From positions 383,420 through 447,419 of the forward strand of contig NZ_LIVX01000002.1 of NCBI RefSeq assembly GCF_001905665.1: a stretch of 64,000 bases of DNA. Direction: 5' to 3'. Source of the stretch: Streptomyces sp. CB02261. GTDB taxonomy: Bacteria > Actinomycetota > Actinomycetes > Streptomycetales > Streptomycetaceae. Shown one piece after another: positions 16,774 through 25,853 of this stretch. A model generated the notes under the pieces. That model worked only from the letters and a program-made list of their open reading frames with translations. It made no database searches and was not told the DNA's origin. The position numbers were made by a program, and so were the translations under genes. Each line of letters starts with the position of its first letter. Positions within the stretch are counted from its first letter, which is position 1.

Positions 16774-18987
16774 CTACCGCGCCGGGCGGGTGGTGGGCCC
16801 GTCGTCGGGCTCGGTGCCGCCGGGGTCCGGCGGCTCGATCGACGTCGGCGGGGAGGGCTCCTCGGTCTCGGTCGGCTCCCGGGTGGGCTCGGGCGGCGTG
16901 GTGACCGGGTCCCGTGTCGGCTCCGGCGGGGTGGTGGCCGACGAGGTCGGCGGCTGCGTCGGGTCCGGGGACGCGGTGGTCGGCTCCTCGGTGGGCTCCT
17001 CGGGCGCCTCGGTCGTCCGGGTGGGATCCGGGTCCGGCTCGGTGGGGGCCCAGCTGTCCGTCTCCAGGTCGAAGGAGGCGTCGGAGCCGCCGCCGAGGGC
17101 GCCGGTCGTGTAGTCGCCCCAGATCTGGGCGGGCGTACGGCCACCGTTGGCGCGGCCCGGGTTGATGGTGTCGGTGAGGGTGACCTGGTTGCCCTTGGTG
17201 TCCTCGCCGAAGAGTCCGACGGCGGTGACGAGTTCGGGGGTGTAGCCCACGAACCAGGCGGAACGGTTGTTCTCCGAGGTGCCGGTCTTGCCGGCGGCCT
17301 CGTAGTCGCCGGCGGCACGGAAGCCGGAGCCGTTCTGCACGACGCCCTGCATGGCCTTGGTGACGGTGTCGGCGGCCTCGCGGCTGATGACCTGCTCGCC
17401 GATCGACTTCACGGGGTCGACCGTGCGGTCCTTGTGCGCGGCGGCCTTCACGAGGGTCGGGGTGACCTTCCTGCCGTGGTTGTCGAGCGTGGCGTACACG
17501 CCGGCCATGTCGAGGGTCGAGGCGCCCATGGTGCCGAGGGACATGGCGGGGGTCTCGCCGAAGTCCGCGCCGTCCTTCATGCCGAGGGCGAGGGCGGTCT
17601 TCTTGGTGGTGCCCGGGCCGACGTCGACGATCATCTGGGCGTAGACGGAGTTGATGGACTTGTCGGTGGCCTTCTGGACGGTGACGGGGCCGTGGTCGCG
17701 GTCGTCCTCGTTCTCCGGCGCGAAGGGGATGTCGCTGCCGACGACCTTGCGCTTGCTGGTGCCGTCGTAGACCGTGCCGAGGCCTATCTCGCGCCCGTCC
17801 TGGGTCTCCGCGCCGCTGTCGAGGGCGGCGGCGAGGACGATCGGCTTGAAGGTGGAGGCGGGCTGGTAGTCGCGGCGGGTCGCGTTGGACATCCAGTGCT
17901 CGGTGGCGCCGACGCCGCCGTACATCGCGACGACCGCGCCCGTCTTCGGGTCGACGGAGGTGGCGCCGGCCTGGACGGTGGCGTCCTTCGCGTCGCCCTT
18001 GCGGTCGAGCTTGGCCTCCAGCTGCCGGTCGACGGCCTTGACGAGGGCCTTCTGGCGCTTCTCGTCGATGTTGAGGGTGATCGTCCAGCCGCCGGCCTTG
18101 ATGTCCTCCTCGCTGATGCCCTGGCGCATCAGCTCCTGGTTGGCGGCCTCGATGATGTAGCCGGTCTGGCCCTCCATGCCGGGGGCGGGCTTCGGCTTCT
18201 GCGGGACGGGGAACTTCATCGCGGCGCGCTCGTCCGCGGCGAGCCAGCCCTCGCCGACCATGTTGTCGAGGACGTAGTTCCAGCGCTCCTCGACGAGCTT
18301 GCGGCCGGTGGTGCTCGCGGAGGTCCAGTCGTACTGGTTGGGCGCCTGGAGCAGCGAGGCGAGGTAGGCGCCCTGGGCGGTGGTGAGCCGGGTGGCGTCG
18401 ACGCCGTAGTACGAGCGGGCGGCGGCCTGGATGCCGTAGGCGCTGCGGCCGTAGTAGCTGGTGTTCATGTACCCGGCGAGGATGTCGCTCTTCTCGGTCT
18501 GCTGGTCGACCTTGATGGCGATGACCATTTCCTTGAGCTTGCGCGTCGCGGTCTGGTCCTGGCTCAGGTAGAAGTTCTTGACGTACTGCTGGGTGATGGT
18601 CGAGCCACCCTGCTTGCCCTTGCCGGTGATGGTGGACCAGGCGGCGCGGGTGGTGCCCTTGATGTCGACGCCGTTGTCCTCGTAGAAGGTCTTGTTCTCC
18701 GCGGCGACGAACGCCTTCTGGACCTGCTGCGGGATCTTCTCCAGGCCGACGATCTCACGGTTGATCTTGCCGGTTCGGCCGAGGATCTTGCCGTTGGCGT
18801 ACTTGTAGATGTTGCTCTGCATCGTCGCCTCGGCGTTGGCGCTCGGCACCGGGACCATCAGGTAGACGACGTACAGGGCGCCCATGGCGAGCAGGCAGAA
18901 CACGAAGAAGGTGCCCAGGAGCTTCTTCCAGGAGAAGAAGCGGCGCAGACCGCGTTTCCTCGCCTTGCTCTTGTCCGGTCGGCCCAT
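16774..18987 (-). CDS. Class A penicillin-binding protein (bifunctional PBP1 type)
   Basis: This enzyme polymerises and cross-links peptidoglycan. After a basic cytoplasmic tail and one membrane helix (about 21-45) comes the GT51 transglycosylase domain (about 65-240) with catalytic Glu97 in AAENKTFYEDNG and GGSTITQQ (127-134), then the transpeptidase with Ser378 in PASTFKP, the SIN triad (444-446) and KTG (567-569). The last 120 residues are Pro/Thr/Glu-rich and probably span the wall. Total 737 residues. It diverges from the padR gene and ends at a bidirectional terminator. Confidence 0.95.
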   Translation of the reverse strand: MGRPDKSKARKRGLRRFFSWKKLLGTFFVFCLLAMGALYVVYLMVPVPSANAEATMQSNIYKYANGKILGRTGKINREIVGLEKIPQQVQKAFVAAENKTFYEDNGVDIKGTTRAAWSTITGKGKQGGSTITQQYVKNFYLSQDQTATRKLKEMVIAIKVDQQTEKSDILAGYMNTSYYGRSAYGIQAAARSYYGVDATRLTTAQGAYLASLLQAPNQYDWTSASTTGRKLVEERWNYVLDNMVGEGWLAADERAAMKFPVPQKPKPAPGMEGQTGYIIEAANQELMRQGISEEDIKAGGWTITLNIDEKRQKALVKAVDRQLEAKLDRKGDAKDATVQAGATSVDPKTGAVVAMYGGVGATEHWMSNATRRDYQPASTFKPIVLAAALDSGAETQDGREIGLGTVYDGTSKRKVVGSDIPFAPENEDDRDHGPVTVQKATDKSINSVYAQMIVDVGPGTTKKTALALGMKDGADFGETPAMSLGTMGASTLDMAGVYATLDNHGRKVTPTLVKAAAHKDRTVDPVKSIGEQVISREAADTVTKAMQGVVQNGSGFRAAGDYEAAGKTGTSENNRSAWFVGYTPELVTAVGLFGEDTKGNQVTLTDTINPGRANGGRTPAQIWGDYTTGALGGGSDASFDLETDSWAPTEPDPDPTRTTEAPEEPTEEPTTASPDPTQPPTSSATTPPEPTRDPVTTPPEPTREPTETEEPSPPTSIEPPDPGGTEPDDGPTTRPAR

Positions 18988-19209
18988 GTGTCGTGTCGCT
19001 CCGCTCGTCGTGTGGTCCGGCGCGCCCGGTCCGTGTCGCGCCCGCGCCAGGTCGGCTCAGCTAGCCAGCTAACACCGACGATGCGGACATAGGAGAACCG
19101 ATCACGCCTTTTACGGACGTGAGAATCAGCACCCATGCCCAGAGGAACCGACGCTCCGGCGGGCCGGATGGTTGCGTGAAGGGGATCTTCCACTTGTCGG
19201 GCGCCGCTA

Positions 19210-19235
19210 TACACCATGCGTATACACACGGTGTA
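19210..19235 (+). promoter_or_regulatory. Inverted repeat, probable PadR autoregulatory operator
   Basis: TACACC (19210-19215) and GGTGTA (19230-19235) form an inverted repeat that frames GTATAC and two TATACAC direct repeats. It lies 12 bases before the padR ATG, where it would cover a promoter. No clear ribosome site is seen, so the message may have a very short leader. Confidence 0.6.
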
Positions 19236-19246
19236 CAGTGACGCGC

Positions 19247-19771
19247 ATGTCCATCGGTCACACCCTTCTGGGACTCCTGGAGTCCGGCCCGCGCCACGGC
19301 TACGACCTCAAGCGCGCCTTCGACGAGAAGTTCGGCCACGACCGGCCGCTGCACTACGGCCAGGTCTACTCGACCATGTCCAGGCTCCTGAAGAACGGCC
19401 TCGTCGTCGTCGACGGCATCGAGGCGGGCGGCGGCCCGGAGCGGAAGCGGTACGCCATCACCGAGGCCGGCGTCACCGATGTCGCCCAGTGGCTCACCAC
19501 GCCCGAGAAACCTGAGCCGTACCTCCAGTCCACCCTCTACACCAAGGTCGTCCTGGCCCTGCTCACCGGCCGCGGCGCCGCCGAGCTCCTGGACAGCCAG
19601 CGCGCCGAGCACCTGCGCCTCATGCGCGAGCTCACCCGGCGCAAGAAGGACGGCGACCTCGCCGACCAGCTCATCTGCGACCACGCCCTCTTCCACCTGG
19701 AGGCCGACCTCCGCTGGCTGGAACTGACCGCGGCCCGGCTCGACCGGCTCGCCGAGGAGATCCGCCGATGA
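19247..19771 (+). CDS. PadR-family transcriptional regulator
   Basis: This is a 174-residue PadR repressor: winged helix at 1-85 (LLGLLESGPRHGYDLKRAFDEKFG, then the wing with GPERKRYAITEAG) and a C-terminal Vir-type helical dimerisation domain. I start at the ATG at 19247; the upstream in-frame codons lie in the operator. It overlaps the next gene by 4 bases (ATGA), forming a padR-ATPase-permease operon. The likely role is to derepress the ABC exporter when a ligand, perhaps an antibiotic or peptide, binds. Confidence 0.93.
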   Translation: MSIGHTLLGLLESGPRHGYDLKRAFDEKFGHDRPLHYGQVYSTMSRLLKNGLVVVDGIEAGGGPERKRYAITEAGVTDVAQWLTTPEKPEPYLQSTLYTKVVLALLTGRGAAELLDSQRAEHLRLMRELTRRKKDGDLADQLICDHALFHLEADLRWLELTAARLDRLAEEIRR

Positions 19772-20451
19772 CCTCCGTACCGCTCCTCCGGGCCACCGGT
19801 CTCGACAAGACGTACGGCCCGACCCCGGCCCTCGCGGGCGCCTCCTTCTCGCTCCGGGCCGGCGAGGTCGTCGCCGTCATGGGCCCCTCCGGCTCCGGCA
19901 AGTCGACCCTGCTGCACTGCCTGGCCGGAATCGTGCGCCCCGACGCCGGCACCATCACCTACGACGGACGCGAACTCACCGCGCTCTCCGACTCCGCCCG
20001 CAGCTCCCTGCGCCGCACCGACTTCGGCTTCGTCTTCCAGTTCGGCCAGCTCGTCCCGGAGCTGACCTGCGTCGAGAACGTGGCCCTCCCGCTGCGCCTC
20101 AACGGCGAGAGGCGGAGGACGGCCGAGGCCAGGGCCGCCGACTGGCTTGCCCGCCTGGAGGTCGACGACACGGCGGGCAAGCGCCCCGGCGAGATATCCG
20201 GCGGCCAGGGCCAGCGCGTCGCCGTCGCCCGCGCCCTCGTCACCGCCCCGCGTGTGATCTTCGCCGACGAGCCGACCGGCGCCCTCGACTCCCTCAACGG
20301 CGAGCGGGTCATGCGCCTGCTCACCGACGCCTCACGGGACACCGGCGCCGCCGTCGTCCTCGTCACCCACGAGGCCCGCGTCGCCGCCTACTCCGACCGC
20401 GAGATCGTCGTACGCGACGGGGCCGTGCGGGACGCGGAGTGGGCGGCATGA
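19768..20451 (+). CDS. ABC transporter ATP-binding protein, MacB/LolD type
   Basis: This 227-residue ATPase drives the permease encoded next to it. Walker A is GPSGSGKST (39-47), the signature is SGGQGQRVAVARAL, Walker B VIFADEPTGALDS and the switch His is in VLVTHEARVAA. It belongs to the family that powers FtsX-fold mechanotransmission exporters. It overlaps padR by 4 bases and the permease by 4 bases, so the three are one transcription unit. Confidence 0.95.
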   Translation: MTSVPLLRATGLDKTYGPTPALAGASFSLRAGEVVAVMGPSGSGKSTLLHCLAGIVRPDAGTITYDGRELTALSDSARSSLRRTDFGFVFQFGQLVPELTCVENVALPLRLNGERRRTAEARAADWLARLEVDDTAGKRPGEISGGQGQRVAVARALVTAPRVIFADEPTGALDSLNGERVMRLLTDASRDTGAAVVLVTHEARVAAYSDREIVVRDGAVRDAEWAA

Positions 20452-22820
20452 TCCTCCGCACCTGGGCCCGCGACCTGGCGCTCGGCGCCCGGTTCGCCGT
20501 CACCGGCGGCCGCTCCGGCCTCCTGCGCACCCTGCTCACCGCGGCCGGCGTCGGCTCCGGCGTGGCCCTGCTGCTCCTCGCCGCCGCCCTGCCGAACATG
20601 CTCTTCCAGCGGGAGGTACGGGAATCCGTCCGCGCCGTCGACGGCAGCGAGCAGGTCACCTCGCCCCGGCCGGACAGCTTTCTCCACCTCGGGCAGACCA
20701 CCGTCTACCGGGACGACGTCGTCAGCGGACTGCTGCTGCGCCCCGAGGGCGACGCGCCCCCGCTCCCGCCGGGCGCCACGGCGTTCCCCCGGGCCGGCCA
20801 GATGCTGGTCTCCCCCGCGCTCCGCGAGCTGCTCGACTCCCCCGAGGGCGCGCTGCTCAAGAAGCGCATCCCCTACGAGACCGTCGGCACGATCGGCGAG
20901 GCCGGACTGATCGGACCGGCCGAACTGCGGTACGTCGCCCACGTCGACTTCCTCGACACCGAGAACTTCGACGGGCGCGGCACCCGTTACGGCTGGTCCG
21001 TGCCCGAGGAACCCCTGAACGCGTTCCTCATCCTCCTCGTCGTCGTCGCCAGCGTCGTCCTGCTTCTGCCGGTGCTCGTCTTCATCGCGACCGCCGTCCG
21101 CTTCGGCGGCGAGCAGCGCGACCGGCGGCTCGCGGCGCTGCGGCTCGTCGGCGCGGACACCGCCACGACCCGGCGGATCGCGGCCGGGGAGTCCCTCGCG
21201 GGCGCGCTGTTCGGCCTCGTCATGGGCATCGGACTCTTCGCGGTGGCCCGGCAGTTCGCGGGCGCCTTCACCATCTGGGACGTCAACGCCTTCCCGTCCG
21301 ACGTCGTGCCGATGCCCACGCTCGCCGTGCTCGTCCTCGTCACCGTCCCGGTCTCCGCCGTCGTGGTCACCCTCGTCGCGCTGCGCGGAGTGGCGATCGA
21401 ACCGCTCGGCGTCGTCCGGACCTCCACCCCGCGCCGCCGCCGGCTGTGGTGGCGGCTGCTGCTCCTGGCGGCGGGCGCGGCCCTGCTCGTCCCCCTCGTG
21501 GGCGACGTCCAGGTGACCGGGACCAGCATCGACACCGTGGGCGTCGCGACCGGCACCACCCTCGCCCTGATCGGCCTCACCACGCTGTTGCCGTGGCTCG
21601 TCGAAGCCTGTGTGAAGCGGCTCCGCGGGGGCCCGGTGGCCTGGCAGCTCGCCGTCCGCAGGCTCCAGCTGAGCAGCGGCACGGCCGCCCGGGCCGTCAG
21701 CGGCATCGTCGTCGCCGCGACCGGGGCGATCGCCCTCCAGATGCTGTTCCAGGCGATGGAGCACGACTTCACGGGACCCACGGGCGAGGACTCCTCACGG
21801 GCGCAGCTGGCGATCGGCACCGACGCCAGGACCGCCGACGAGGCCCGCGGGGTGATCGCCCGGTTCCAGCGGACCGAGGGCGTGAGCGCCGTGATCGGCA
21901 CCGTCGAGTCGCACGTGTGGCGGCCCGGCCCCCTCAAGGGGGGCGAGGAGTTCGCGCCCATGGCCTCGATCAGGGTGGGCGACTGCGCCTCCCTCCGGGA
22001 GTACGCGGCGCTGCCCTCGTGCGCGGACGGTGACGTCTTCGTCTTCCTCGCCCACGGCGCCCAGGGCAACCCGGACGACAGCTGGGTCACCAGGACCGCG
22101 CGCCCCGGCGTCACGGTCGTCCTCCGCGACCCGCATCCGCACCCGAGCGAGCCGAAGCGCCCCGCGGGGACGGTGCTGCCGCAGTGGCGCATCCCCGCCG
22201 ACGCCAGGGTCGTGGACTCCCGCCCCGCCCCGACGGGCATGTACGAGTTCGGGGTCCTCGCCACCCCGTCCGCGATCGACGCGGCGCTGCTCCACGAGCC
22301 CGACGCGCAGGCCATGGTCCGGCTGGACCCGGCCGTGCCGGACGCCGCCGAGCACGTACGGAACACGGCGGCGGCCATCGATCCGACGTCCTGGGTCCGC
22401 ACCCTGAAGGACACCCAGCGGGACGCGGCGTTCTCCAGCGTCCGCACCGGCATCCTGGTCGGCTCCACCCTGACGATGCTCCTGGTGGCGGCCTCGCTCC
22501 TGGTCGCGACCCTGGAACAGCTCAGGGACCGCAAGCGCCTGCTGTCCTCACTCGTCGCCTTCGGCACCCGGCGCTCCACCCTCAGCTGGTCGGTGCTGTG
22601 GCAGACGGCGGTGCCGATCGCCCTCGGGCTCGTCCTCGCCGTGGCGGGCGGGCTCGGCCTCGGGGTCGTCCTCCTGGCGCTGGGCGGGCAGCAGGTCCGG
22701 GACTGGTGGGTCTTCCTGCCGGTCACCGGGATCGGGCTGGCGCTGATCGCGACCGTGACGCTGCTGAGCCTGCCCGTCCTGTGGCGGCTGATGCGGGCGG
22801 ACGGCCTGCGCACGGAGTGA
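20448..22820 (+). CDS. FtsX-like ABC transporter permease
   Basis: A 790-residue permease with two FtsX/MacB-type blocks of membrane segments: one helix at about 22-42, a large extracellular region, helices near 190-340 with GEQRDRRLAALRLVGA, further helices at about 345-430, a second extracellular domain, and three helices at the C-terminus after LRDRKRLLSSLVAFGTRR. I use the ATG at 20448, which overlaps the ATPase stop (ATGA). It probably exports or relays response to an antimicrobial peptide or lipid-linked compound under PadR control; the substrate cannot be deduced. Confidence 0.93.
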   Translation: MILRTWARDLALGARFAVTGGRSGLLRTLLTAAGVGSGVALLLLAAALPNMLFQREVRESVRAVDGSEQVTSPRPDSFLHLGQTTVYRDDVVSGLLLRPEGDAPPLPPGATAFPRAGQMLVSPALRELLDSPEGALLKKRIPYETVGTIGEAGLIGPAELRYVAHVDFLDTENFDGRGTRYGWSVPEEPLNAFLILLVVVASVVLLLPVLVFIATAVRFGGEQRDRRLAALRLVGADTATTRRIAAGESLAGALFGLVMGIGLFAVARQFAGAFTIWDVNAFPSDVVPMPTLAVLVLVTVPVSAVVVTLVALRGVAIEPLGVVRTSTPRRRRLWWRLLLLAAGAALLVPLVGDVQVTGTSIDTVGVATGTTLALIGLTTLLPWLVEACVKRLRGGPVAWQLAVRRLQLSSGTAARAVSGIVVAATGAIALQMLFQAMEHDFTGPTGEDSSRAQLAIGTDARTADEARGVIARFQRTEGVSAVIGTVESHVWRPGPLKGGEEFAPMASIRVGDCASLREYAALPSCADGDVFVFLAHGAQGNPDDSWVTRTARPGVTVVLRDPHPHPSEPKRPAGTVLPQWRIPADARVVDSRPAPTGMYEFGVLATPSAIDAALLHEPDAQAMVRLDPAVPDAAEHVRNTAAAIDPTSWVRTLKDTQRDAAFSSVRTGILVGSTLTMLLVAASLLVATLEQLRDRKRLLSSLVAFGTRRSTLSWSVLWQTAVPIALGLVLAVAGGLGLGVVLLALGGQQVRDWWVFLPVTGIGLALIATVTLLSLPVLWRLMRADGLRTE

Positions 22821-22846
22821 CCCTCCGGACGCAGGTACGAGAGCCG

Positions 22847-22888
22847 GGCGCCGGTTCCTGGGGCCGGGGGGCCTCAGGAACCGGCGCC
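22847..22888. terminator. Terminator between permease and oxyR
   Basis: A perfect 14-bp stem (22847-22860 with 22875-22888) and a 14-base GC loop lie between the convergent genes. The right arm is part of a 36-base duplication of the oxyR 3' end. Confidence 0.82.
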
Positions 22889-22944
22889 GACGGCTCGTAC
22901 CGGAAGGCCTCAGGAACCGGCGCCGAGGACCCGTACCGGAAGGC
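22871..22944. repeat. Direct duplication of the oxyR 3' end
   Basis: Two copies of about 37 bases (22871-22907 and 22908-22944) share ctcaggaaccggcgccga and cgtaccggaagg with a short divergent middle. The second copy is the last codons and stop of oxyR; the first lies just beyond the stop and forms the terminator arm. Confidence 0.8.
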
Positions 22945-23884
22945 CGTTCATCGCGCCGCGCAGGGCCTCGGCCAGTTCCTCGAACTCGGCGTGCCGGGCC
23001 GCGCCCGTCCGCATCGCGAGGGCGATCCGCCGGGCGGGGGCCGGTTCGGCGAAGAGCCCGGTCCACAGGGCGTGGTTACGGGCGGTCTCGACCGTGACGG
23101 CGGTGCGGGGCAGCAGGGTCACCCCGAGGCCGCCGGCCACCAGCTGGACGAGCGTGGCGAGCCCCGCCGCCGTGGTGGTGACCTCGGCGCCCCCCGTGCG
23201 CCCGGCCTCCCGGCAGATGTCGAGGGCCTGGTCGCGCAGGCAGTGGCCCTCGTCGAGGAGCAGCAGCCGCAGCTCCTTGAGGGCCTCGCGCGGGATGTCG
23301 TCCCGTCCTGCCAGTGGATGCCCCTCCGGGGTGACCAGGACGAAGTCCTCGTCGAAGAGAGGGAGTTCGGTCACGCCGGGCACCCCGAGCGGCACGGCGA
23401 GCAGCAGCAGGTCGAGCCGGCCGGCGGCGAGCCCCTCCAGGAGCGAGGAGGTCTGCTCCTCGTGGACCTGGAGGTCGAGGTCCGGATAGCGCCGGTGGAC
23501 CAGACGCAGGACCGTCGGCAGCAGGTAGGGGGCGACCGTGGGGATCACCCCGAGTCGCAGCACCCCGGTGAAGGGGGCCTGGGCCGCCTCCGCCTCCTCC
23601 ATCAGCTCCGCGACCGCGTCGAGGACCGCTCGGGCGCGGGCCGCGAGCCGCTCCCCCGCGGGCGAGAGGAGCACCTTTCTCGTCGTACGCTCGAGGAGCT
23701 GGACACCGAGTGCCTCTTCGAGAGCCGAAACCGCGCCCGAGAGCGCGGGCTGGCTCATGCCGATGGCGGCCGCCGCATCGCGGAAGTGCAGATGCTCGGC
23801 GACCGCCGAGAAGGCCCTGAGCTGCGAGAGGCTCGGCTGTTTGCCTCGGGTCGGGCCGTGTGGGGGGCTGTACGGGGATGCCAC
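22910..23884 (-). CDS. oxyR: OxyR, hydrogen peroxide-sensing LysR regulator
   Basis: This LysR regulator activates peroxide defence genes. The 324 residues have an N-terminal winged helix (about 17-76; SQLRAFSAVAEHLHFRDAAAAIGMSQPALS) and an effector domain with the redox pair Cys215 (DEGHCLRDQ) and Cys224 (ALDIC), spaced nine apart exactly as Cys199/Cys208 of E. coli OxyR. I start at the GTG at 23884, which has AAGGTGG upstream; the longer frame would run into the ahpC start. It is divergent from ahpCD, its expected targets. Confidence 0.95.
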   Translation of the reverse strand: MASPYSPPHGPTRGKQPSLSQLRAFSAVAEHLHFRDAAAAIGMSQPALSGAVSALEEALGVQLLERTTRKVLLSPAGERLAARARAVLDAVAELMEEAEAAQAPFTGVLRLGVIPTVAPYLLPTVLRLVHRRYPDLDLQVHEEQTSSLLEGLAAGRLDLLLLAVPLGVPGVTELPLFDEDFVLVTPEGHPLAGRDDIPREALKELRLLLLDEGHCLRDQALDICREAGRTGGAEVTTTAAGLATLVQLVAGGLGVTLLPRTAVTVETARNHALWTGLFAEPAPARRIALAMRTGAARHAEFEELAEALRGAMNGLPVRVLGAGS

Positions 23885-24017
23885 TGATAACCACCTTCGA
23901 TCAACACGACCCACTCTAGCTATTTCACTGATCAATGCACTCCGTGCCATGCTGTGATCTCGTCCAACCCCCACGGAAGACCTCAAAAGGGACCCTTCCT
24001 GTTCGCAAGGAGAGCGC
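23885..24017. promoter_or_regulatory. oxyR-ahpC divergent promoter region
   Basis: This 133-base gap is AT-richer than its surroundings and carries two gatcaa direct repeats (about 23897 and 23930) and ctagctat between them, the kind of interrupted ATAG/CTAT pattern OxyR binds. ahpC has a GCAAGGAGAG ribosome site. Exact promoter elements are uncertain. Confidence 0.5.
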
Positions 24018-24572
24018 GTGCTCACTGTCGGTGACAAGTTCCCCGCCTACGACCTGACCGCCTGCGTGTCGCTGGAGAGCGGCAAGGAGTTCGAGCAGAT
24101 CGACCACAAGGCCTACGAGGGCAAGTGGCGTGTGGTGTTCTTCTGGCCGAAGGACTTCACCTTCGTCTGCCCCACCGAGATCGCCGCGTTCGGCAAGCTG
24201 AACGACGAGTTCGCGGACCGCGACGCCCAGATCCTCGGCGTCTCCGGCGACTCCGAGTTCGTGCACCACGCCTGGCGCAAGGACCACGCCGACCTGCGTG
24301 ACCTGCCCTTCCCGATGCTGGCCGACTCGAAGCACGAGCTCATGAGCGACTGCGGCGTGCGCGGCGAGGACGGCTTCGCCCAGCGTGCCGTCTTCATCGT
24401 GGACCCGAACAACGAGATCCAGTTCACCATGGTGACCGCCGGCTCCGTCGGCCGTAACCCCAAGGAGGTCCTGCGGGTCCTCGACGCCCTGCAGACCGAC
24501 GAGCTGTGCCCCTGCAACTGGAACAAGGGCGAGGGCACCCTCGACGCCGCCGCGCTCCTGTCGGGCGAGTGA
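24018..24572 (+). CDS. ahpC: Alkyl hydroperoxide reductase, peroxiredoxin subunit
   Basis: This 2-Cys peroxiredoxin reduces hydrogen peroxide and organic peroxides. The 184 residues have the peroxidatic Cys51 in FTFVCPTEI and a C-terminal DELCPCNW with Cys164 and Cys166, one of them the resolving cysteine, as in actinobacterial AhpC enzymes recycled by AhpD rather than AhpF. It begins at a GTG 7 bases after AAGGAGAG. ahpD follows 6 bases later, and oxyR is divergent. Confidence 0.97.
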   Translation: MLTVGDKFPAYDLTACVSLESGKEFEQIDHKAYEGKWRVVFFWPKDFTFVCPTEIAAFGKLNDEFADRDAQILGVSGDSEFVHHAWRKDHADLRDLPFPMLADSKHELMSDCGVRGEDGFAQRAVFIVDPNNEIQFTMVTAGSVGRNPKEVLRVLDALQTDELCPCNWNKGEGTLDAAALLSGE

Positions 24573-24578
24573 TCTGAC

Positions 24579-25112
24579 ATGGCTCTCGACGAACTGAAGT
24601 CCGCCATACCGGACTTCGCCAAGGACCTGAAGCTGAACCTCGGTTCGGTCATCGGCAACAGCGAGCTGCCGCAGCAGCAGCTCTGGGGCACCGTCCTCGC
24701 CTGCGCGATCGCCTCGCGCTCGCCGAAGGTCCTCAAGGAGCTGGAGCCCGAGGCCCAGGCCAACCTGAAGCCCGAGGCGTACCAGGCGGCCAAGTCCGCC
24801 GCCGCGATCATGGCGATGAACAACGTCTTCTACCGGACCCGGCACCTGCTGTCGGACCCCGAGTACGGGACGCTGCGCGCCGGTCTGCGGATGAACGTCA
24901 TCGGCAACCCGGGCGTCGAGAAGGTCGACTTCGAGCTGTGGTCGCTGGCCGTCTCCGCGATCAACGGCTGCGGCCAGTGCCTGGACTCGCACGAGCAGGT
25001 CCTGCGCCAGGCCGGTGTCGACCGCGCCACGATCCAGGAGGCCGTCAAGATCGCCGCGGTGATCCAGGCGGTCGGCGTCACCCTCGACGCGGAAGCGGTC
25101 CTCGCCGAGTAG
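24579..25112 (+). CDS. ahpD: Alkylhydroperoxidase AhpD
   Basis: This is the disulfide reductant of AhpC, linking it to lipoamide. The 177-residue all-helical protein has the CxxC active site [11 protein letters not shown] (Cys131, Cys134) with His138 as proton relay and Glu119 upstream, which matches mycobacterial AhpD. It is 6 bases behind ahpC in the same operon and is followed by a strong terminator. Confidence 0.96.
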   Translation: MALDELKSAIPDFAKDLKLNLGSVIGNSELPQQQLWGTVLACAIASRSPKVLKELEPEAQANLKPEAYQAAKSAAAIMAMNNVFYRTRHLLSDPEYGTLRAGLRMNVIGNPGVEKVDFELWSLAVSAINGCGQCLDSHEQVLRQAGVDRATIQEAVKIAAVIQAVGVTLDAEAVLAE

Positions 25113-25131
25113 GGCGTTGCAGGAGAACGAG

Positions 25132-25165
25132 AAGGGCCCCGGGGCATCGCGCCCCGGGGCCCTTT
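25132..25165. terminator. Terminator after ahpCD
   Basis: A 14-bp stem (25132-25145 with 25151-25164), a 5-base loop and a short T run lie between convergent genes. Confidence 0.88.
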
Positions 25166-25181
25166 CGTCATGCCGGTCCGG

Positions 25182-25853
25182 CTACTTCTTCAGCGCGGCC
25201 ATGAGGGCGAGCATGTCCTGGGTCATCGGGACGTCGACCCCGGTGAGGTCGATCGGCGGGGCGGAGACCAGCTTCCCGTTCACCTCGAAGTCGCCCTGCC
25301 GGTAGAGCTCGATCTCGATCTCGGCCTGGCCGTCGAGGACCCGGAGGATCCCGCCGTGCTCGCCCTGGTCGTCGAAGTAGGCCTGCTCGCCCACTCCGTC
25401 GATCCGCTGGAGCTTGCCGTGCCGCTGGGCCATCGCCGCGAACTCAGGCTCGGGGTCGATCACCTTGTGCAGGGTGTACGTGATGCTCAGATCCTGCCCG
25501 ATGTCCTCCGCGCCGAAGCTGGCCGAGCACATGGACTCACTGACCGCCGGTTCGTCCATGACAGGACCGACACCGTCCGTGCCCCGCTTGCCGAGGATCG
25601 CTTCCAGCGCCTTCAGCTCGGCCAGCTCGCACAGGTCCACCACCGGCTTGTACCCGCCGAGGTCCGGCCCCGGCTCCTTCTTCTGTCCGTACGCGTAGAG
25701 CCCCCCACCCCACACCGCCGAAGCCACCACCGCGCCGCCGAGCGCCCACAGCCACGGGCGGCGGGCCCGGGGCGGGCGGGGCGGCGGGGTCTCGGTGAGG
25801 ACCTCGGGGCTCTCGAACGCGACCCCGCCGACCAGTTCCGGCTCCGATATCAC
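25182..25853 (-). CDS. Hypothetical membrane-anchored protein, partner of AI-2E exporter gene
   Basis: The 223 residues contain a proline-rich cytoplasmic start, a single membrane helix (about 35-55, PWLWALGGAVVASAVWGGG) and an extracytoplasmic domain with two cysteines (VVDLCELAEL and SESMCSASF) that may form a disulfide. No family is recognised; it resembles the DUF3558-like surface proteins in general plan only. The GTG start overlaps the stop of the upstream AI-2E gene (GTGA), so the two are translated together and probably act together. Confidence 0.75.
   Translation of the reverse strand: MISEPELVGGVAFESPEVLTETPPPRPPRARRPWLWALGGAVVASAVWGGGLYAYGQKKEPGPDLGGYKPVVDLCELAELKALEAILGKRGTDGVGPVMDEPAVSESMCSASFGAEDIGQDLSITYTLHKVIDPEPEFAAMAQRHGKLQRIDGVGEQAYFDDQGEHGGILRVLDGQAEIEIELYRQGDFEVNGKLVSAPPIDLTGVDVPMTQDMLALMAALKK

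Noticed and set aside
14665..19092. A 1475-codon open frame on the plus strand across the phosphatase and PBP genes
   Set aside because: It is a stop-free shadow caused by high GC. The real genes in other frames have full domain structure and third-position GC bias.
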